64,000 nucleotides of DNA from Toxotes chatareus (Eukaryota; Chordata; Actinopteri; Toxotidae), in NCBI GenBank assembly GCA_016801885.1, contig CM028882.1, positions 744,001 through 808,000 of the forward strand. The letters run 5' to 3'. The notes below the pieces were generated by a model. That model saw nothing but the letters and a program-made list of their open reading frames with translations. It ran no database searches and was not told where the DNA came from. The position numbers and the translations under genes were made by a program. Below are positions 59,654 to 64,000 of the stretch, one piece after another. The stretch's first letter is position 1, and each line of letters opens with the position of its first letter.

Positions 59654-59800
59654 GGGGCGGCACGGTGGTGCAGTGTTTAGCACTGTCGCCTCACAGCAAG
59701 AGGGTCCCAGACCGGGGTTCAAACCCCGGTCTACAAGTTCTGGTCTGGAACTTGCATGTTCTCCCTTTGTGTCTGTAGTGAATGTTGGTGACCACTCTCC
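59654..59800 (+). mobile_element. tRNA-derived SINE
   Basis: GGGGCGGCACGGTGGTGCAG then TGTTTAGCACTGTCGCCTCACAGCAAGAGGGTCC, with an A-box-like TGGTGCAGTGTTTAGCA and a B-box-like GGGGTTCAAACCCC, followed by CTTGCATGTTCTCCCT. This is a familiar fish SINE head on the plus strand. The distal part is cut short. Confidence 0.75.
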
Positions 59801-60283
59801 ATCACTTCCACTTCTCTGCTTAATGAAGAGACTTCATGTAAACTAAGGCTAATTGACAAAACTCTCTCTGTTGTTTACCACAGTAAATTTTGTCATCCAC
59901 TTCCATTTGATCTGTCCTTATCAAATACAGGCTCAGAACAACAGCTGAAATGTTGCAGATTGTTGTGCAGGTGTTTCAAGTATAGAAAAGGGAGAAGTGA
60001 AGGACAGACTGATAACAAAACCTAAACCAGTATACAAAATTACAATATATTTATATAATGATACAAGAATAAAGCAGCATTAAATGGATATGAAAACATA
60101 TATTGGCGAGCCTGGATATAAAAATAATTAGTTATTCTTGGGTGTTAACAAATTCTGGGATTATAGCAGTGTACCATGACCAAAGGAAGGATTGTCAATA
60201 CATTTTAATATCTTTCTAGTAGAAAACCTGGTAACCTACATTCTCAGTCACTCACAATTTTTTAAAAAAGTTTTTCAGCCTCA

Positions 60284-60440
60284 GTGCTTCATGTCATTGG
60301 TTCCACCAGATGTTGGAAACCTTCCTCTGAGCTTCTGTTCAATGTTGACATGATTCATCACATCATTCAAGCTGCCAATCTCCTGTTCTGCCACGTCCCA
60401 AAGGTGTTCTACTGGATTCAGGTCTGGAGATGTGCTCTCC
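60284..60440 (-). pseudogene. second Tc1-like transposase fragment
   Basis: The minus strand reads SPDLNPVEHLWDVAEQEI and then, after changes, VNIEQKLRGRFPTSGGT, a C-terminal DDE fragment of a Tc1-like transposase from a different family than the one at 58.1 kb. Confidence 0.7.
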
Positions 60441-60879
60441 AGAGTAGTTTTGGAAAGAATGCAGTTCTATGGCTCTAAGGAATACGATATATTACACTTT
60501 GATACACACACACACACACACTACTTGTTAGTAAAACATTCATTGTTGGTTTGAGTCTTTTTATGGGATTTCATGGCAATAATAAATAAATATCATCAGA
60601 CTTGTCTTTTAACCTTACATGTGTGAACACAACCAGCCCTGATCATCACTGAGAATAAGACTTGACGTGCTTGGATTAAGAGAGTTTTAATGAGCAATTT
60701 TAACATCCAGTGGTGAATAGTTTTCACGTAAAATGCAGACATAAGAGCTGCAAATTACACAACAACTTCCCTGTAAAAATAAAATAATGTCCATCTTTCT
60801 TTGAACAGGCTGTGGACCTGCATGCCAGCAGTATTCAATAAATGAAGATTCTGCGAGCAGGTCAAAGAGCCGGGTCTGT

Positions 60880-62189
60880 CTATTTCATGGGTCCTTGGAA
60901 TCCTCTTGCAATGTTGTCGTTGGTTTCAGCTGCCTCTTTGAGTGCCTGCATCACCAGGGCGTTTCTCTTCCTCGTCTCCTCCATTCGCATTGGGTTTGAT
61001 TCAGGCAGATTCTTATGGGCAGCACAGTAAGAGGCAGATACATGTGATGAATTAATAAATGAAAGCATAAACATTAAATGCAAAGGCCTCTGAAGCAAAT
61101 TACAGAACTTATTTTCATAAGAATTTTCCATTTTTATTTCAGTTCCACCGTAATACATAGCTGTAACCAATGTGTAAGAATTTCCAGCACAGAGTTCAGT
61201 GACATGTCGCTAAAGCTTTAGCAGGCCTTAACACGCAAAAGGTCACACACAGTAGCTTAATGCGTCAACATGTAAACTCTGACACTAAGTAAATCCAGAG
61301 TCCTGACAGGCAAGTCTTCATTAGCTGAATGATAGACAGACTGAGGATTATGAAATACAGTGTCCTGACTGTGTTTACAAGATACCTGAACAGTTACACA
61401 CAGATGACAGGTGTGTTGCAGGTGTGTTACTGTAATTTCAAATGGCTGTTCAGCCCCTAAAGTGTACGGCTCTGATGAGAACTAGAATGTACTCTGCTTT
61501 TCTGACTGATTCAGTCACCATCTATCACACATCTGTTAATAGAATAAACCTTCATTGTTCAAAATCATACCAATGAAATAAAAATATATCCAATTAAAAA
61601 AAGGGCCTCAGCCCAGCCTGAGGCCCTGAGTGCTCAGGTTTTCATTAAGGAAAGCATGGATGTGAAACACCTGGCTGTACCCTGATTGAAGACTGGTTTA
61701 GATGCTGGATCAACATCCACAGAGAGATTTAGATTTTATTAGTTGGACTATGAACTATGAAGGTTTATGTTCTCATTCTGTTGGTCAGAGAGGCCGAATA
61801 CCGTCGGCTTTTACTACAGATAGTGGTCACAGACTGCATACAGTCTGGGATGGTAAGAAGTATTAAGCCACACACTGACTTTTGAATTTATTTGTATAGT
61901 TTAGAGGGGGACAGATCCAGCATTCAAGCCTGCTCTGCTGTTTTACTCCATAATTCTAGGCCATCAAAGCTGTCAGGTAAAATACTTCAATGATACGGAG
62001 TTAAACAATAAGCAGACACACAATACACAACACACACTTAGTCTATACACTGAAACCACTCTGCTGAATCACCTTGAGTAGCTCTTTCCGCCTCTCTTCT
62101 CCCGGAGATATCACGGACCACATCCCATAGCCGACCCCCAGCACAGCGACCATCGCAATGGAGCTGAGCATGGTTCGCATGCCGCTCAT
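60880..62189 (-). CDS. ubiquinol-cytochrome c reductase complex assembly factor 3
   Basis: Two coding exons on the minus strand: 62073-62189 (39 codons) and 60880-61011 (43 codons and TAG), joined in phase 0 with donor AAG|GTGATT and acceptor CCATAAG. The 82-residue product starts MSGMRTMLSSIAMVAVLGVG and has one hydrophobic segment (SIAMVAVLGVGYGMWSVI) followed by SPGEERRKELLK. A helix follows in exon 2 (MRMEETRKRNALVMQALKEA) and the end is GFQGPMK. This fits UQCC3, a small inner-membrane protein of mitochondria needed for cytochrome b and complex III assembly. The tail is shorter than in mammals. Other ATGs upstream of 61011 lie in the intron and are not used. Confidence 0.88.
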
Positions 62190-62199
62190 CCTGGAGCGG

Positions 62200-62564
62200 G
62201 TGACGGCCACACGGTGTCTGCCTGGTGTGATTCACGGCCGAAAGCCTCACCTGCTGCAACACACTGTTTTCAGTTGAATAACGTCGGACACCGCAGCTGT
62301 AGAGCAAGTTAGGACTTCTTCTTCCTTTAGAGGTTTATTGGCGGTAAACAGCGTAAAGGTGCATTACCGCCCCCAATTGGTATGGAGTGAGGCTGCAGAT
62401 TCTGATTCAAAGCCTTTAATTAAACAAAAGATTGACTGAGTGAGAACCATAGACCGTATAAAAAAAGACAGGGAAGAAGTGTGACCCATCTGTGTCGTGG
62501 TCAAACAGGCACATTTCATACATGTACTGTAAATAAGTATGCACTAACATGCACATAGAATACA
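62200..62564. other. uqcc3 5' flank; no gene seen
   Basis: GC-richer to about 62390, as expected for a promoter region, then AT-rich. No other exon was recognised. Confidence 0.4.
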
Positions 62565-62720
62565 CTCACCCAGCCCTTTATTAGGAACACCCCTACACTT
62601 GCTTCTTCATGCAATTATTCGATCAGCCAGTGATGTGGCAGCTTCAGTTAATATTCACATCAAACATCAGAATAAGAAAATGGGATCTCAGTGACTTTGA
62701 CTGTGGACTGATTGTCAGTG
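62565..62720 (+). mobile_element. 5' part of a Tc1-like element
   Basis: CACTCACCCAGCCCTTTATTAGGAACACC is a well-known fish Tc1-like terminus. Next comes GCAATTATTCGATCAGCCAG, and then a piece (GATCTCAGTGACTTTGACTGTGG) equal to the transposase DLSDFDRG-like start. It stops abruptly where gypsy-related sequence begins. Confidence 0.6.
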
Positions 62721-62750
62721 GGGGTTTTACATTGAATTACTCCAGATCCA

Positions 62751-63420
62751 GATCTGGTAGACGGCAGCCTAGTTAGTTAGCTTCCTCAGCTACTACACAT
62801 CATTCATTGCTGACTTCTCAAGGATTGCAAAGCCTCTTTATGAGCTATTGTCCCACCCAAAAACTGAAAAACAAACAAAGAAGGATCGAGGCTGTCGTTC
62901 TCCCCAGTTGCCACCATCTCAGCCAGTTGAATGGACGGCATCACATCAGCAAGTGCTAGAGAGACTGACTGATGCACTGTCAGATCCCACACTATTGGCA
63001 TACCCCAATCTTGAGAAACCATTTGTGTTGCATGTTGATGCCTCTGAAGAAGGGCTTGGAGCTGTGTTGTACCAGCGCCAAGGAGGAACACTGAGGGTGA
63101 TAGGATATGGATCACCAACTCTCACCCCAGCAGAGAAGAATTACAGACTCCATTCGGGGAAGCTGGAATTCTTAGCACTGAAGTTGGCAGTGACTAAAAG
63201 CTTCCACGATTACCTATTCCATGCCCCTCATTTTACAGTGTACAGCAATAATAACCCCTTGACACATGTAATGAAAACTGCAAAACCGAATGCTGTGGAG
63301 CATCGTTGGTTTTGGAGTTATCAGACTTCCGTTTCACTCTGAAATACAGACTAGGAACGGCCAATCATGATGGTGATTTCCTGTCCCGTCGACCAGCCAT
63401 GGACAAAATAATGAAAGATC
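62751..63420 (+). pseudogene. Ty3/gypsy reverse transcriptase end and RNase H
   Basis: The frame 62848-63342 covers the RT C-terminus (LTDALSDPTLLAYPNLEKPF) and RNase H: LHVDASEEGLGAVLYQ has the first aspartate and NYRLHSGKLEFLALKLAV the glutamate. The third block reads YSNNNPLTHV, where the family has a D before NNPL, so a catalytic acid is lost. A frameshift near 63310 moves the frame to LELSDFRFTLKYRLG and DFLSRRPA. There is no upstream palm domain and no integrase, so it is a dead internal fragment. Confidence 0.85.
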
Positions 63421-63424
63421 CATC

Positions 63425-64000
63425 TTCTGAGGATCTCCTCGGTGTTAGCAGTGAAAGTGAAGGAGTTGTTAAATATTGTTCCCAGATATTTGTACTCCTC
63501 CACTATCTCTACTGGCTTCCCATGGATTGTGCTGACAGATGTTGTAGCCAGCTCCCTCTGCTTCCTAGAGAAGGTCACCACCATCTCCTTTGTCTTCTCC
63601 ACATTCAGCTCCAGTGCAGAGTTGTCACACCAGTCCACAAACTGCTGGAGTGCTGGGCCATGGTGGTGAGAGCGGCCTGAGAACAAGGACAGGAGAACTG
63701 TGTCATCAGCGTACTTAACCAGATGACACTCTGGGTGGGTGGACCTGCAGTCATCGGTGTACAGAATGAAAAGCAGAGGAGAGAGGACACAGCCCTGAGG
63801 GGAACCGGTGGAGATGAAGATGAGGTCTGAGAGGGTGTTATTGACCAGCACTCTCTGTGATCTGTTGGTCAGGAGGTTTATGACCCAACGGATAAGTTGC
63901 TCCGGCAGGTGGAAACGGTGGTGTAGTTTCTCTGCAAGGATGTGTGGCTCCAGGGTGTTGAATGCAGAGGAGAAATCTGCAAAGAGCAGTTGAGCGCTGG
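63425..64000 (-). pseudogene. non-LTR (LINE) reverse transcriptase fragment
   Basis: On the minus strand the frame enters from the window edge with FADFSSAFNTLEPHILAEKL. It goes on through STGSPQGCVLSPLLFILYTD and the catalytic VKYADDTVLL, then LELNVEKTKEMVV and EEYKYLGTIFNN, and ends near 63425. This is the palm domain of a CR1/Rex1-like LINE. Its 5' part lies outside the window. The 3' end is cut inside the RT-distal region, where opposite-strand gypsy sequence starts. Confidence 0.85.

Noticed and set aside
59654..59740. tRNA gene
   Set aside because: It is the tRNA-like head of a SINE with the typical fish body following it.
61012..61170. Alternative start of uqcc3 within the intron
   Set aside because: The upstream exon at 62073-62189 joins in phase and supplies the conserved membrane segment; the intronic extension has no similarity to the family.

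Overview
The window is nuclear DNA from a ray-finned fish, most likely a percomorph teleost. The evidence is intron-exon genes with GT-AG junctions, a teleost-style immunoglobulin light-chain cluster, fish tRNA-derived SINEs, and many decayed Tc1-like, Harbinger, BEL/Pao, Ty3/gypsy and LINE copies. The species cannot be named from the sequence alone.

Layout. From 1 to 12.1 kb there is no recognisable exon; a broken BEL/Pao retrotransposon lies at 3.7-6.1 kb and a SINE at 11.0 kb. From 12.15 to 24.44 kb lie the last seven coding exons of npr3 (natriuretic peptide clearance receptor), on the plus strand. Its first intron in the window holds a satellite-like array (12.65-21.36 kb): five copies of a 1.57-kb unit, each built of two related halves of about 0.79 kb, plus one single hybrid half. 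Five short hairpin repeats precede the array. From 24.4 to 44.4 kb is a repeat-littered intergenic stretch with a solo LTR, LINE 3' ends, Tc1-like relics and a pair of CTCF-like motifs at 37.9 kb.

From 44.5 to 52.8 kb is a kappa-type immunoglobulin light-chain cluster. Three intact V genes are on the minus strand with perfect 12-bp-spacer recombination signals. Two J segments with 23-bp-spacer signals and one constant exon are on the plus strand. There are also a dead V gene and a truncated V of another family. V and J-C lie in opposite orientation, so every V must join by inversion.

From 56.2 to 59.0 kb is sub1 (PC4 transcription coactivator, minus strand), and from 60.9 to 62.2 kb is uqcc3 (complex III assembly factor, minus strand); both have complete coding regions. 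The last 1.2 kb holds a Ty3/gypsy reverse-transcriptase/RNase H fragment butted against a LINE reverse transcriptase on the other strand. NPR3 and SUB1 are also neighbours in mammals, so the light-chain cluster appears to sit inside an old syntenic pair. The genes are otherwise functionally unrelated: a receptor, an antigen-receptor locus, a nuclear coactivator and a mitochondrial assembly factor.
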